DNA from: Acinetobacter nosocomialis
Lineage (GTDB): Bacteria; Pseudomonadota; Gammaproteobacteria; Pseudomonadales; Moraxellaceae
Assembly: GCA_025736915.1 (NCBI GenBank)
Contig: CP107049.1
Location: forward strand, 1,860,001-1,924,000
Length of the DNA stretch: 64,000 nt
Reading direction: 5' to 3'
This document shows, in pieces, positions 40,080-49,660 of the stretch. Under the pieces are notes generated by a model. The model ran no database searches, was not told the DNA's origin, and was given only the letters and a program-made list of their open reading frames with translations. The translations under genes and the position numbers were made by a program. Within the stretch, counting starts at the first letter, position 1; every line of letters begins with the position of its first letter.

Positions 40080-40437
40080 ATGATTATTCTCATCCTTGTC
40101 ACGTAATTTTTTTCCAATAAATTACGTATATCATAAATTGATCAGATTTTCATAGAGATTGGTGAAAAAATAATTGCGTTACTTTTCTCACAACCGCGCA
40201 TGTAAGCAGAAAATGCAAGAAATAACAATTATTATGCAATGTGTAATTAAATTATGTATTGCGTAATTTGATGAATTCAGTATTATAAGAACCATGAAGC
40301 AATTGGTTGTTCTCGGTCTATATCAAACTCATAAGTAAAAAGATGATCTCACTAAAGGTTAAAACTTATTGAGTAGCTCAGTCCCTAGACCAAACTTTTA
40401 TTTGTATAAGACGCGAGATGAAGACAAGGAAGCGAAA
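40080..40437. other. Divergent control region aroP / fahA
   Basis: 358 bases. It holds a 37-bp dyad (40231-40267) shared with the region upstream of hppD, and a second palindrome ACGTAATT/AATTACGT (40101-40127) close to aroP. An open frame leading into fahA from a TTG at 40369 lacks a RBS and is treated as leader. Confidence 0.55.
40231..40267. promoter_or_regulatory. Candidate HmgR (IclR) operator, copy 1
   Basis: AT-rich dyad with outer arms ATTATGCAAT and ATTGCGTAAT. Its reverse complement matches positions 45508-45544 at 31 of 37 bases. Placement between divergent aroP and fahA suggests control of both by the IclR protein of the cluster. Confidence 0.6.
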
Positions 40438-41745
40438 ATGGAACAAAAACTAAACTCTTTTATTGAAGTTTCACCTCAATCTGATTTCACTATTCATAAT
40501 TTGCCTTATGGTATTTTTAGTAGAACAGCCGAAGGCGAGCGTCAGGTCGGTGTAGCTATCGGTGATTGGGTGATTGATCTCGCTGCTCTTGAAAAGCATG
40601 GTCTTTTAAAACTTTCAGATCAAGACACATACTTTAACCAGCCTACACTGAATAAATTTATTGAATCGGGCAAAGCCAATTGGTCTAAAGTTCGTAAAAC
40701 ATTACAGTCTCTTCTTTCAGTTGAAAATTTAACACTTCAAGAAAACGAAGCATTACGTCAGGAAGTTCTGGTTAAACAAGACAGCGTAACTTTACATTTA
40801 CCTGTTCGCGTACCTGGCTATACCGATTTCTATTCTTCTAAAGAACACGCGACCAATGTCGGCTGTATGTTCCGCGACCCTAAAAATGCCTTGCTGCCAA
40901 ACTGGACTGAATTACCTGTAGGTTATAACGGTCGTGCTAGCTCTGTTGTAGTGAGCGGAACTCAAGTGGTACGCCCATCAGGTCAAATCAAACTTCCAAA
41001 TGAAGAACGTCCAGTTTTCTCAGCAACGCGTAAACTCGATTTCGAACTTGAAACAGCATTTATTGTAGGTAAACCAACGGAGCTTGGTCAGCCGATCTCG
41101 ATTGAAAATGCTTGGGACCATATTTTTGGAATGGTTCTGCTAAACGACTGGTCAGCACGCGATATTCAACAATGGGAATATGTGCCTCTAGGTCCATTCA
41201 ACTCAAAATCTTTCGCTAGCGCTATTTCACCTTGGGTGGTAACTCTGGAAGCACTTGAACCATTTAAAGTTGAAGGCCCGAAACAAGAACCAAAACCACT
41301 CGCTTATTTACAAGAAAATATCGCCAACAGTTACGACATTAATTTAAGTGTTGAGATTCAAACACCAAAATCAGCACAAACTGATGTGATCTGTAAAACC
41401 AACTTCAAATATATGTATTGGTCTATGGCTCAGCAGCTAACTCACCATACCATTGGAGGCTGTAACGTTCAGGTCGGTGACTTAATGGGCTCAGGTACTA
41501 TTTCTGGCTCTACACCGGACTCTTATGGCAGCTTGCTTGAGCTCACTTGGAACACCACTAAACCTCTGACACTTGCCAATGGTGAAACTCGTGGTTTCTT
41601 ACAAGACGGCGATACGCTCATTATGAAAGGTCACTGTGAGAAAAATGGTATCCGCATTGGTTTTGGTGAAGTTCGAAATACTGTACTTCCTGCATTAGCT
41701 TTTGATTTTGCAGAGACTTCGGAGCCTGACTATGAAGCTGTATAG
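40438..41745 (+). CDS. fahA: Fumarylacetoacetase
   Basis: Hydrolyses fumarylacetoacetate to fumarate and acetoacetate, the last step of tyrosine degradation. The N-terminal SH3-like domain (about 1-120) and C-terminal FAH catalytic fold with YTDFYSSKEHATNVG (metal and His), DFELETAF, and LLNDWSARDIQQWE. 435 aa. The start at 40438 is set by AAGGAA six bases upstream. It heads fahA-maiA-VOC. Confidence 0.95.
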   Translation: MEQKLNSFIEVSPQSDFTIHNLPYGIFSRTAEGERQVGVAIGDWVIDLAALEKHGLLKLSDQDTYFNQPTLNKFIESGKANWSKVRKTLQSLLSVENLTLQENEALRQEVLVKQDSVTLHLPVRVPGYTDFYSSKEHATNVGCMFRDPKNALLPNWTELPVGYNGRASSVVVSGTQVVRPSGQIKLPNEERPVFSATRKLDFELETAFIVGKPTELGQPISIENAWDHIFGMVLLNDWSARDIQQWEYVPLGPFNSKSFASAISPWVVTLEALEPFKVEGPKQEPKPLAYLQENIANSYDINLSVEIQTPKSAQTDVICKTNFKYMYWSMAQQLTHHTIGGCNVQVGDLMGSGTISGSTPDSYGSLLELTWNTTKPLTLANGETRGFLQDGDTLIMKGHCEKNGIRIGFGEVRNTVLPALAFDFAETSEPDYEAV

Positions 41746-42364
41746 TTACTTTCGTAGCTCTGCAGCTTACAGAGTACGGATTGGCCTCAACCTTAAAAGT
41801 CTCGCTTATGAAACTGCACCAGTTCATTTAGTTAAAAATGAGCAGCAGAGTGAAGACTATTTAAAGTTAAATCGCAGTGCCTTAGTGCCAACTTTAGTGG
41901 ACGGCGATTTAACCTTGTCACAATCATTAAGTATTTTGGAATATCTAGATGAACAATATCCAGAAACCAAACTACTTCCAAATGATGTGAAAGAGAGAGC
42001 CAAAATCCGTGCTTTTGCCCAAGCAATCGCTTGTGATATTCACCCGTTAAACAACTTACGCGTTCTGAAATATTTAAAAAATGACTTAAACGTTTCAGAC
42101 GAACAAAAAAATTATTGGTATCAGCACTGGATTATTGAAGGCTTTCAAAGTCTCGAACAGCAACTTCAAGATTCAAACGGAAAGTTTTGCTTTGGACAAC
42201 AAGCAACCCTTGCCGATTGCTGCCTAATTCCACAGGTCTACAACGCGAAACGCTTCAAAATCGATTTATCTGCGTTTCCAAAAATTGAATCAATTTATCA
42301 ACATTGTTTGTCTATCCCAGCCTTCTATAACGCGGCGCCAGAACAACAACCAGATTGGGAATAG
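41732..42364 (+). CDS. maiA: Maleylacetoacetate isomerase
   Basis: Zeta-class glutathione transferase converting maleylacetoacetate to fumarylacetoacetate. Signature SYFRSSAAYRVRIGLNLK region with the SSA active-site serines, then QSLSILEYLDE and the GST C-terminal helical domain (AIACDIHPLNNLRVL). 210 aa. Overlaps fahA by 14 bases with GGAG seven bases before its ATG, so translation is coupled. Confidence 0.95.
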   Translation: MKLYSYFRSSAAYRVRIGLNLKSLAYETAPVHLVKNEQQSEDYLKLNRSALVPTLVDGDLTLSQSLSILEYLDEQYPETKLLPNDVKERAKIRAFAQAIACDIHPLNNLRVLKYLKNDLNVSDEQKNYWYQHWIIEGFQSLEQQLQDSNGKFCFGQQATLADCCLIPQVYNAKRFKIDLSAFPKIESIYQHCLSIPAFYNAAPEQQPDWE

Positions 42365-42380
42365 TAAAAGGAGTTTCAAC

Positions 42381-42929
42381 ATGACATTTGCCATTAAAAA
42401 AATACATCACGTTGCATATCGTTGTAAGGATGCGAAAGAGACTGTTGAGTGGTATAAAAAAATGCTCAACATGGACTTTATCTTAGCTTTTGCTGAAGAC
42501 CATGTGCCTTCAACGAAAGCCTTTGACCCTTATATGCATTTATTCCTAGATGCTGGTCAAGGCAACGTTTTGGCATTTTTTGAATTGCCAACGCAGCCAG
42601 AAATGGGCCGAGATGAAAACACACCTCAATGGGTACAACATATTGCCTTTGAAGTTGAAGATTTAAATGCCCTTTTAGCTGCCAAAAAACATTTGGAAGA
42701 CAACGGCGTTAAAGTACTAGGCATTACCAACCACGGTATCTTCCACTCAATTTATTTCTTTGATCCAAATGGACACCGTTTAGAACTGACTTATAACGAT
42801 ATCCATGCAGAAGAAAAAATTGCAAAAATTACTGAAGAAATGAAAACTGAAATGTTAGATGAATGGAGCAAAACTAAACGTGCTCCACACCATACTCATT
42901 TCTTGCATGAAGAAGAATTAGGCGCATAA
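42381..42929 (+). CDS. VOC-fold (glyoxalase/extradiol dioxygenase-like) protein
   Basis: 182 residues with two beta-alpha-beta-beta-beta modules (about 5-70 and 83-140). The likely metal triad is H10, H87 and E135, a 2-His-1-Glu pattern. H122 and Y125 in HSIYFFDPNGHRLEL resemble the acid/base residues of extradiol ring-cleaving dioxygenases. It sits in the tyrosine degradation operon where homogentisate 1,2-dioxygenase is usually found, and no cupin-type hmgA is in the window. A ring-cleavage role is inference; a lyase or isomerase is possible. Start at 42381 has AAAAGGAG upstream. Confidence 0.75.
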   Translation: MTFAIKKIHHVAYRCKDAKETVEWYKKMLNMDFILAFAEDHVPSTKAFDPYMHLFLDAGQGNVLAFFELPTQPEMGRDENTPQWVQHIAFEVEDLNALLAAKKHLEDNGVKVLGITNHGIFHSIYFFDPNGHRLELTYNDIHAEEKIAKITEEMKTEMLDEWSKTKRAPHHTHFLHEEELGA

Positions 42930-43227
42930 TTCTTTCAAAGCAATTGTTTCAAAAGTCGGCATTGGTGGGAATAGTTTGAATGAACTGTTCTATATCAATG
43001 CCGATTTATATTGTTTAAATCTACTAAACTTCTCTCAATTTACGCTATAAATAAAAGATGAAGGTCATTGTAAGAATTGTTGATTATTAAACATGTGAAT
43101 TTTGCTAATAGAAAAAGGTGATTTCTATTTTTCTATAGGCTCAGGCATGATGTAAAACGCATCAATTCCAATTTATGTTTATACATAACTGTTTAACTGC
43201 TGAAGTAAATCGATTAAGGGTATTTAA

Positions 43228-44007
43228 ATGATTGAAGAAAAAGTATCTGGGGGGGTTCAATCACTTGAAGTTGGTTTATCCGTACTAAATGCCCTGTTAG
43301 AGCACAATCAACCGATTATTCTCAAAGACTTGTCCAGTAAGCTCGAGATGCATCCTGCCAAAGTACACCGTTATTTGGTGAGCTTAATTCGCATGGATTA
43401 CGCCAAACAACTTGAAGATGGGCAATATGCCCTAGGCGATCAGGCATGGCGTTTAGGCTTAAACTGCATTCAGCACAGTGACACTTTACAGCTGGTACAG
43501 CATCTAATTTACGACTTACAAAGCAAAATTGGCTGTGGTATTCAAATTAGTAAGTGGTCACCGAAAGGCCCTGTTGTGGTTCAGTCTATTGAATCTAACC
43601 ACCCTATTTCGATTGTGACAAAAGTTGGCTCGATTATGCCTTTAGTCAATTCTGCTGCGGGACGTTTATTTGCCTCTTACCTTCCTGAGCATTTTATTCG
43701 TCCTTTATTAGAAGCTGAATGGCAAAAGCATCAAGAGCTTGGTCTAAACATCGCACCACACAACTGGCAAGAGTTTTTAGAACTTAAAGATACGATCCGC
43801 CAGCAACAAATGTCGGCAGCTAAAGGTGATTTACTCACAGGTATTAACGCAGTCGGTCTACCAGTATTTAACTCAAATCAAGGAATTGAGTTTTGTATTG
43901 TGGCACTTGATAGCGAAATGTTTTTACCCGTCGACCCACAAAGTAAAATTATCGAAACGCTTAAAAATGAGATTAATTTAATTAATCAATATATTAAAAG
44001 CCGCTAG
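43228..44007 (+). CDS. hmgR: IclR-family regulator of homogentisate/tyrosine catabolism
   Basis: Winged helix-turn-helix N-terminus (about residues 10-75; MHPAKVHRYLVSL recognition helix) and IclR effector domain (about 80-255), 259 aa. The name HmgR is by context: it is flanked by the fahA-maiA-VOC operon and hppD and is their likely local regulator. A 298-base gap separates it from the VOC gene, so it probably has its own promoter. AAGGG precedes the ATG. Confidence 0.78.
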   Translation: MIEEKVSGGVQSLEVGLSVLNALLEHNQPIILKDLSSKLEMHPAKVHRYLVSLIRMDYAKQLEDGQYALGDQAWRLGLNCIQHSDTLQLVQHLIYDLQSKIGCGIQISKWSPKGPVVVQSIESNHPISIVTKVGSIMPLVNSAAGRLFASYLPEHFIRPLLEAEWQKHQELGLNIAPHNWQEFLELKDTIRQQQMSAAKGDLLTGINAVGLPVFNSNQGIEFCIVALDSEMFLPVDPQSKIIETLKNEINLINQYIKSR

Positions 44008-44017
44008 ACATTAGCCA

Positions 44018-44051
44018 TAAAAAAACCAAGAGCACTGCTCTTGGTTTTTTT
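44018..44051. terminator. Bidirectional terminator hmgR / hppD
   Basis: AACCAAGAGCA/TGCTCTTGGTT flanked by long A and T runs, between convergent genes. Confidence 0.92.
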
Positions 44052-44072
44052 AGATTAGAGACAAAGCAAAAC

Positions 44073-45128
44073 TTATTTTGCTTCTAGAACGCCACGGCGA
44101 ATTTGGTCACGTTCAATCGATTCAAACAGTGCCTTGAAGTTACCTTCACCAAAACCGTCGTCATCTTTACGTTGAATGAATTCGAAGAAAACTGGCCCAA
44201 TCATGTTTTGAGAGAAGATTTGCAATAAAAGCTTCTTCTGACCGTCTTTAGTATTACCGTCAAGCAAAATACCGCGCTGCTGTAATTCATCAGTCGGTTC
44301 GCCATGCTCAGGTAAACGATCTTCCAACATTTCATAATAAGTGTTTGGCGGTGGAGTCATAAATTGTAGACCCAAGCCTTTTAACTTATCCCAAGTCGAA
44401 ATTAAGTCATCACAAATAAACGCAATATGTTGAATACCTTCGCCATTAAAATCAGCTAAGAATTCTGCAATTTGACCGTTACCCTTGTCTGAGTCTTCAT
44501 TTAAAGGAATACGGATCATGCCATCTGGAGCAGTTAACGCTTTAGATGTTAAACCTGTATATTCGCCTTTAATGTCAAAGTAACGAATTTCTTGGAAGTT
44601 AAAAATCTTCTCATAGAAGTTTGCCCAGTACTCCATACGGCCTTTGTAGACGTTATGAGTTAAGTGGTCAATTTCTTTTAAACCAGCGCCTTCAGGGTTA
44701 CGCTGCGCATCATCAAAGAAAATAAAGTCATTTTCATAAATGTCACGGTCAACCAAGAAGATTGGCATGCCACCAATACCTTTAATTGCCGGAATGTTAA
44801 GCTCCATCGGCCCAACACTAGATTGCATTGGTTCTGCACCAAGCTCAACAGCCTTTTTAAAAGCTTTTGCCGCATCGCGTGTTTTGAATCCCATTGCGCA
44901 AGCAGATGGGCCATGCTCATTGAAAAAGAATGAAGCATAAGATTCTGGCTGATAATTCAGGATAATATTGATATTTCCTTGACGCCATAAGTACACTTTT
45001 TTCGATTTATGCTTGGCTACTTTTGAAAAGCCGATTGTTTCAAAAATTGTATCTAATTCATTTTCTTTTGAAACAAACTCAATAAATGCAAAACCGCATA
45101 GTTCTAATGGGTTCTCTAAAATATCCAT
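44073..45128 (-). CDS. hppD: 4-hydroxyphenylpyruvate dioxygenase
   Basis: Fe(II) enzyme making homogentisate from 4-hydroxyphenylpyruvate. Two VOC-type halves; iron ligands H154 (DHLTHNV), H234 (IQHIAF) and E316 (FFEFIQRK) are in the expected places. The length of 351 aa fits bacterial HPPD. AGAGGG precedes the ATG. It is transcribed away from a 521-base region carrying the second 37-bp dyad. Together with fahA and maiA it defines the homogentisate route, minus the dioxygenase. Confidence 0.96.
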   Translation of the reverse strand: MDILENPLELCGFAFIEFVSKENELDTIFETIGFSKVAKHKSKKVYLWRQGNINIILNYQPESYASFFFNEHGPSACAMGFKTRDAAKAFKKAVELGAEPMQSSVGPMELNIPAIKGIGGMPIFLVDRDIYENDFIFFDDAQRNPEGAGLKEIDHLTHNVYKGRMEYWANFYEKIFNFQEIRYFDIKGEYTGLTSKALTAPDGMIRIPLNEDSDKGNGQIAEFLADFNGEGIQHIAFICDDLISTWDKLKGLGLQFMTPPPNTYYEMLEDRLPEHGEPTDELQQRGILLDGNTKDGQKKLLLQIFSQNMIGPVFFEFIQRKDDDGFGEGNFKALFESIERDQIRRGVLEAK

Positions 45129-45649
45129 CTAGTTTCCCTCTGGTGATTACCTGATCCGTTTATTTCTCATGCTGATCTGGTCAGCTCCTTTCTCTATAGA
45201 ATACGTATTTGCTGGGAGAGTGTTTGAACCGTCAAAATGCCTTAGCCCAACGCATCCTATGAGAAAAAAACCAATAACTAAAACGAAGATTGAGTGAGCA
45301 CAAAGCCGATGATTAATTTCCCTTCTATATGGTGTTTATTTTCCATACACACAGTCCTTTCTTATCTAAAAGTACGATTGAGATTTTTCAATAAACCTTT
45401 AAAAATCGCCTTTTCCTAAAGTCATTCCTAGATTTATGGAGGCCAACATCCTTGTTGGACCTCCAATGGCCATTTACCTTAAAACAGATGCTACTAAAAA
45501 CAATTAAATTATGCAATACATAATTTAATTATGAATTGTGTAATTTATTAATCAAATTACGCCATTTGTTGTGCCTGTTTTAGATTTCATATTTTATAAA
45601 TCATTGGGTACACTCACATGGCTTTTAAAGTTATAAAGGCGGAAAATTC
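45129..45649. other. Intergenic region hppD / DUF523 gene
   Basis: 521 bases between divergent genes. It contains the second 37-bp dyad (45508-45544) and a strong hairpin (45438-45448 with 45453-45464, one bulge, loop TCCT), followed by the palindrome ATGGCCAT (45466-45473). If hppD is transcribed from near the dyad its leader would be about 350 bases long. No ORF. Confidence 0.5.
45508..45544. promoter_or_regulatory. Candidate HmgR (IclR) operator, copy 2
   Basis: Dyad with arms ATTATGCAAT and ATTGTGTAAT, matching the reverse complement of 40231-40267 at 31 of 37 bases. It lies 380 bases before hppD and 106 bases before the DUF523 gene. Confidence 0.58.
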
Positions 45650-46120
45650 ATGCTTTTAATCAGTGCTTGTTTAATTGGTGAAACTGTACGTTATGACGGC
45701 CGATCATGCTTGCACACTACGCTTCAGCAGTTATTTTTAAATAAAAAAGCCCATGCACTTTGCCCAGAGTTATTAGGTGGATTTAGCACGCCTCGCTTAC
45801 CCGCAGAAATTGTGGGAGGAACAGGTCAAGATGTGCTTGATGGCAAGGCAAAAATTACTGATTCATCAGGCTTAGATGTGACAGCACTCTATTTAAAAGG
45901 TGCTCACCGCACCCTAGAAATTGCACAGCAAATAAAAGCAAGTTGTGTGGTTTTAAAAGAAAATAGCCCATCTTGCGGCAGTCAAAAAATTTATAACGGA
46001 ACTTTTCAAGGCGAGAAGATTACGGGTGTTGGGATTACCACAGCACTGTTACAGCGCCATGGTTTTAAAGTGATTTCTGAAAACGAAATTGAAGAATGGT
46101 TAGCAGCACATCCTCTTTAG
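45650..46120 (+). CDS. DUF523 family protein
   Basis: 156-residue cytoplasmic protein of the DUF523 family, function not established. Seen motifs: ISACLIGETVRYDG at the N-terminus, CPELLGGFSTPR and LKENSPSCG, i.e. three conserved cysteine contexts suggesting a thiol or metal site. Single gene, convergent with the BASS transporter gene 4 bases away. Confidence 0.8.
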   Translation: MLLISACLIGETVRYDGRSCLHTTLQQLFLNKKAHALCPELLGGFSTPRLPAEIVGGTGQDVLDGKAKITDSSGLDVTALYLKGAHRTLEIAQQIKASCVVLKENSPSCGSQKIYNGTFQGEKITGVGITTALLQRHGFKVISENEIEEWLAAHPL

Positions 46121-46124
46121 TGAA

Positions 46125-47087
46125 TTAATCAGCTTTTACTCGAATGGATTTGTCTACCTCTGTACGACTTGCCCAATAAGTCGCAAGCGCAGGACCAGAA
46201 ATATTGTGCCAAAGACTGAAAATCGCGCTTGGTACTGCTGTAATCGGAGAAGCAGCAAAATGTACTGCTGCAAGTGCCACACCTAAACCTGAGTTTTGCA
46301 TACCGACTTCTACCGCAATTGCTTTACTGTCTGCATAAGGCAATTTAAAGAAACGAGCTGCGGTAAAACCTAATAAATAACCAAACCCATTATGCAATAT
46401 CACTACCGCCAAAATGAGCAAGCCGGATTGAAAAATAGCTGCTTTACTCCCACCAATAATGGCTGCCACAATCGCGACAATTGCAATCACTGAAACTAAC
46501 GGCATAACTTGAATATAAGATTCGACCTGACGTTTAAGCCAAGTTCGCAAAATCAGACCAATCACAATAGGCAGTAGCACCACCTGCAAAATCGAAATAA
46601 ACATCGAAGCTGCATCTATCTTTAACCATTGGCTGGCTAGCAGATAGAAAATTGCAGGTGTTAATACAGGTGCTAAAAGTGTTGATACCGATGTGCAGGC
46701 GACCGACAAAGCCACGTTGCCCTTGGCCATATAGGTAATCACGTTTGAAGCTGTTCCGCCTGGGCAACACCCCACTAAAATAACGCCGACTGCAATTTCA
46801 GACGGTAAATTAAATAATTTACATAGAACATATGCTAAACCAGGCATCACCAGAAACTGGGCAACCACCCCAATCAACACCGCTTTCGGGCTTTGCAATA
46901 CCCCTTTAAAGTCATCAACGGTCATGGTCATTCCCATACCGAGCATAATAATCCCTAAGATCCATGGGATGTACGCTTTAAGCCAGACAAAAAACTCAGG
47001 TTGCCATAGCGCTAGAGCCGCAAAAACGATGACCCATAAAGCAAACGTTTTCTGAATAAATTGAGTAAAACGTAATAATGCAGACAT
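46125..47087 (-). CDS. Bile acid:sodium symporter (BASS) family transporter
   Basis: About nine membrane segments, 320 aa. Family features: [36 protein letters not shown] with the crossover motif, and [14 protein letters not shown]. Bacterial members carry organic anions such as pantoate or bile-acid-like substrates; the substrate here is unknown. I chose the ATG at 47087 with GGAT upstream; an ATG at 47096 and a TTG at 47123 are in frame. pncA lies 54 bases upstream on the same strand. Confidence 0.82.
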   Translation of the reverse strand: MSALLRFTQFIQKTFALWVIVFAALALWQPEFFVWLKAYIPWILGIIMLGMGMTMTVDDFKGVLQSPKAVLIGVVAQFLVMPGLAYVLCKLFNLPSEIAVGVILVGCCPGGTASNVITYMAKGNVALSVACTSVSTLLAPVLTPAIFYLLASQWLKIDAASMFISILQVVLLPIVIGLILRTWLKRQVESYIQVMPLVSVIAIVAIVAAIIGGSKAAIFQSGLLILAVVILHNGFGYLLGFTAARFFKLPYADSKAIAVEVGMQNSGLGVALAAVHFAASPITAVPSAIFSLWHNISGPALATYWASRTEVDKSIRVKAD

Positions 47088-47141
47088 GCTGTTCATCCAT
47101 ACCAAATCGCAATTAAAGCCCAAACAACATGGGCACTATCT

Positions 47142-47786
47142 CTAGCATTCACTTAACAAATCAGTCGATTGAATACGGATAACCCCTTGTTGCTGCATGG
47201 TTTGCCATGCCTGCTCTAAAGAGCCGTTGAGATTAATACCCTTACAGGCATCTTCAATCACTAGAGTTTTAAAGCCGAGTTGAATGGCATCTAAAGCAGT
47301 CCATGCAACACAAAAGTCCGTAGCTATACCGACCACATAGACCGTATCAATACCGCGCTCTTTTAAATAGCCTGTTAAACCCGTCATGGTTGTGTGGTCT
47401 GCTTCCATAAAAGCCGAGTAGCTATCAATATGAGCATGAAAGCCTTTTCGGATAATCAGTTGAGCTGTCGGAATATTTAAATCTGGATGAAATTCGGCAT
47501 CATGGCTACCTTGTACACAATGCGTAGGCCAAAGCACTTGTGGTCCATAATCGAGCTCAATGGTTTCAAATGGCTGTTTACCCAAATGGTTGGCGGCAAA
47601 AGAAATATGATTATCTGGATGCCAATCTTGTGTCAGAACGACATTTTCAAAACAACCTGCCAATTGATTAATGGTTGGAATAATTGTATCGGCGTCGACA
47701 ACTGCTAGGTTTCCGCCCGGCGTAAAACCATTTTGTACATCAACTACGACTAAAGCCGAATTTTGTGGTTGTTTCTTCATTTTCAT
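47142..47786 (-). CDS. pncA: Nicotinamidase
   Basis: Isochorismatase-fold hydrolase converting nicotinamide to nicotinate for NAD salvage. VVVDVQNGF with the catalytic aspartate, the DWHPDNH metal region, the lysine in IRKGFH and the nucleophile Cys in GIATDFCVAWTA are all present. 214 aa. An ATG two codons downstream is an alternative start. The next enzyme, pncB, is also in this window at 7103. Confidence 0.93.
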   Translation of the reverse strand: MKMKKQPQNSALVVVDVQNGFTPGGNLAVVDADTIIPTINQLAGCFENVVLTQDWHPDNHISFAANHLGKQPFETIELDYGPQVLWPTHCVQGSHDAEFHPDLNIPTAQLIIRKGFHAHIDSYSAFMEADHTTMTGLTGYLKERGIDTVYVVGIATDFCVAWTALDAIQLGFKTLVIEDACKGINLNGSLEQAWQTMQQQGVIRIQSTDLLSEC

Positions 47787-48115
47787 GCCATCTTAAGTCC
47801 CATTCGGGAAAAATATGCATTTTATCTTGCCATAAAAAAGACTGTATCAAGTAGGGATTCGCAGAATTGCACCATATTGTCATATTTACTGTCTTTTACT
47901 TGAAATGATCAAATTGGCATTCTATGTTTTGCTCAAGTTTACATAGGGTTTATCAGTTAAGCATATTGTTCTTATGCGTCTGATCAGTCATAATTTGCAT
48001 AATTGTCATTCAACAATCTGTTATTGTTAGAACTGGACAATCAAAATACTGCAACCATCCCACATTTTGTTTTTCTTACCTCAGATTCGGATGGATAAAT
48101 AGGATATTTTTTAAA
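47787..48115. other. Intergenic region pncA / dapA
   Basis: 329 bases between divergent genes, presumably both promoters. No ORF, lysine riboswitch or convincing operator seen. AGGAT lies before the dapA ATG. Confidence 0.4.
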
Positions 48116-49009
48116 ATGACTCAGCAAGCACAGACCATTCAAGGCTCAATCGTCGCAATTGTCACTCCCATGTTGAAAGATGGCGGTGTAGATTGGAAGG
48201 GTCTTGAGAAGCTGGTTGAGTGGCACATAGAACAAGGTACAAACAGTATTGTAGCCGTCGGTACAACCGGCGAAGCCTCAACATTGAGCATGGAAGAGCA
48301 CACACAGGTTATTAAAGAAATTATTCGTGTAGCCAATAAACGTATTCCAATTATTGCCGGTACTGGTGCAAACTCAACCCGCGAAGCAATCGAATTAACT
48401 AAAGCAGCTAAAGACCTCGGTGCTGATGCCGCTTTACTTGTAACACCATACTATAACAAACCAACCCAAGAAGGTCTTTTCCAACACTATAAAGCGGTTG
48501 CCGAAGCTGTCGAATTACCTCTTATTCTTTATAACGTACCGGGTCGTACAGGCGTAGACTTGTCAAACGATACAGCGGTACGTTTAGCAGAAATTCCTAA
48601 CATTGTAGGTATTAAAGACGCAACAGGTGATGTGCCTCGTGGTAAAGCTTTAATCGATGCTTTAAACGGCAAAATGGCTGTTTACTCTGGTGACGATGAA
48701 ACTGCATGGGAACTTATGCTTCTTGGCGCAGATGGTAATATCTCGGTTACTGCAAACATTGCACCTAAGGCAATGAGCGAAGTATGTGCGGTTGCAATTG
48801 CTAAAGATGAGCCACAAGCGAAGACGCTTAACAATAAGATTGCAAATTTACACAATATTCTATTTTGCGAATCTAACCCAATTCCTGTGAAATGGGCACT
48901 ACATGAGATGGGACTGATTGATACTGGTATTCGTTTACCACTCACTCCTCTCGCTGAGCAATATCGCGAACCTCTCCGCAATGCCCTAAAAGATGCGGGA
49001 ATTATTTAA
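48116..49009 (+). CDS. dapA: 4-hydroxy-tetrahydrodipicolinate synthase
   Basis: Condenses aspartate semialdehyde and pyruvate, the entry to lysine and diaminopimelate. Schiff-base Lys167 (GIKDATGD), Tyr139 in LYNVPGRTG, and Thr50-Thr51 in GTTGE form the catalytic set. 297 aa, TIM barrel. The following order dapA-bamC-purC is shared with enterobacteria. Confidence 0.97.
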   Translation: MTQQAQTIQGSIVAIVTPMLKDGGVDWKGLEKLVEWHIEQGTNSIVAVGTTGEASTLSMEEHTQVIKEIIRVANKRIPIIAGTGANSTREAIELTKAAKDLGADAALLVTPYYNKPTQEGLFQHYKAVAEAVELPLILYNVPGRTGVDLSNDTAVRLAEIPNIVGIKDATGDVPRGKALIDALNGKMAVYSGDDETAWELMLLGADGNISVTANIAPKAMSEVCAVAIAKDEPQAKTLNNKIANLHNILFCESNPIPVKWALHEMGLIDTGIRLPLTPLAEQYREPLRNALKDAGII

Positions 49010-49021
49010 TAAGAGCAATTT

Positions 49022-49624
49022 ATGATGCAATTACGTCTTGGTTTAGTCCTTGCAGTTTCAGCCTTAAGTTTAGCTGGCTGTGGTCGCTTCGCACTCAATA
49101 ATCACTCTTTAGATTATAAAAAAGCAAAGCAACTCGCCCCGCTTGAGTATCCTGCAGATGCAACTGTACGACCAGCGACGCCTTTGTATCCTGCACCAAC
49201 AGTAGACCAGCTCGCTATCGATCACGCACCGAAGTTTGAAAACAAGCGTGGCAACCGTTTTGCATTGCCACGCCCTGAACAAACGAAAGATGATTCAGCA
49301 GATACATCTGCTCAATCAGGTAGCGCGCTTAGTCGCCCTCAACTTGTGACAGATGGTAATAAAAACCCACTGTTAAAAATTGATGGAAGTACTGCTGAAA
49401 TTTGGCAATACACCAAAGCAACCTTAAGCACGTTAAATTACAACATCATCGCTCAAGGCAGTAATCAAGCGACGATTAAAGTAAATGACAAAACTTATGT
49501 GCTTAAACTGACTGGTGTTGGCTCTAGTCATAGCCTTGCTCTCTTTAATCCAGACAACACTTTTGCAAGCCCTGATGTTGCTGCGGAAGTGTTAAACCAG
49601 ATTTACCAAAATTGGCCAGCCTAG
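49022..49624 (+). CDS. bamC: Outer-membrane assembly lipoprotein, BamC-like
   Basis: 200-residue lipoprotein, lipobox LAGC with Cys20. The N-terminal segment with LDYKKAKQLAPLEYP matches the BamC N-terminal signature that contacts BamD. The body is shorter than E. coli BamC (344 aa), with one helix-grip-like domain (about 120-198) instead of two. Its position after dapA supports the assignment. The stop codon lies inside a terminator stem. Confidence 0.82.
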   Translation: MMQLRLGLVLAVSALSLAGCGRFALNNHSLDYKKAKQLAPLEYPADATVRPATPLYPAPTVDQLAIDHAPKFENKRGNRFALPRPEQTKDDSADTSAQSGSALSRPQLVTDGNKNPLLKIDGSTAEIWQYTKATLSTLNYNIIAQGSNQATIKVNDKTYVLKLTGVGSSHSLALFNPDNTFASPDVAAEVLNQIYQNWPA

Positions 49625-49647
49625 TCGTTTACTAGGCATTTTTTTTT
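49619..49647 (+). terminator. Intrinsic terminator after bamC
   Basis: GCCTAG/CTAGGC with a 7-base loop and a run of nine T after one A. It overlaps the bamC stop codon; purC begins 14 bases later, so some readthrough or a separate purC promoter is needed. Confidence 0.75.
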
Positions 49648-49660
49648 AAAAGGTTCCCTC

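Noticed and set aside
47787..48115. Lysine riboswitch before dapA
   Set aside because: No L-box conserved blocks or strong multi-stem structure seen.
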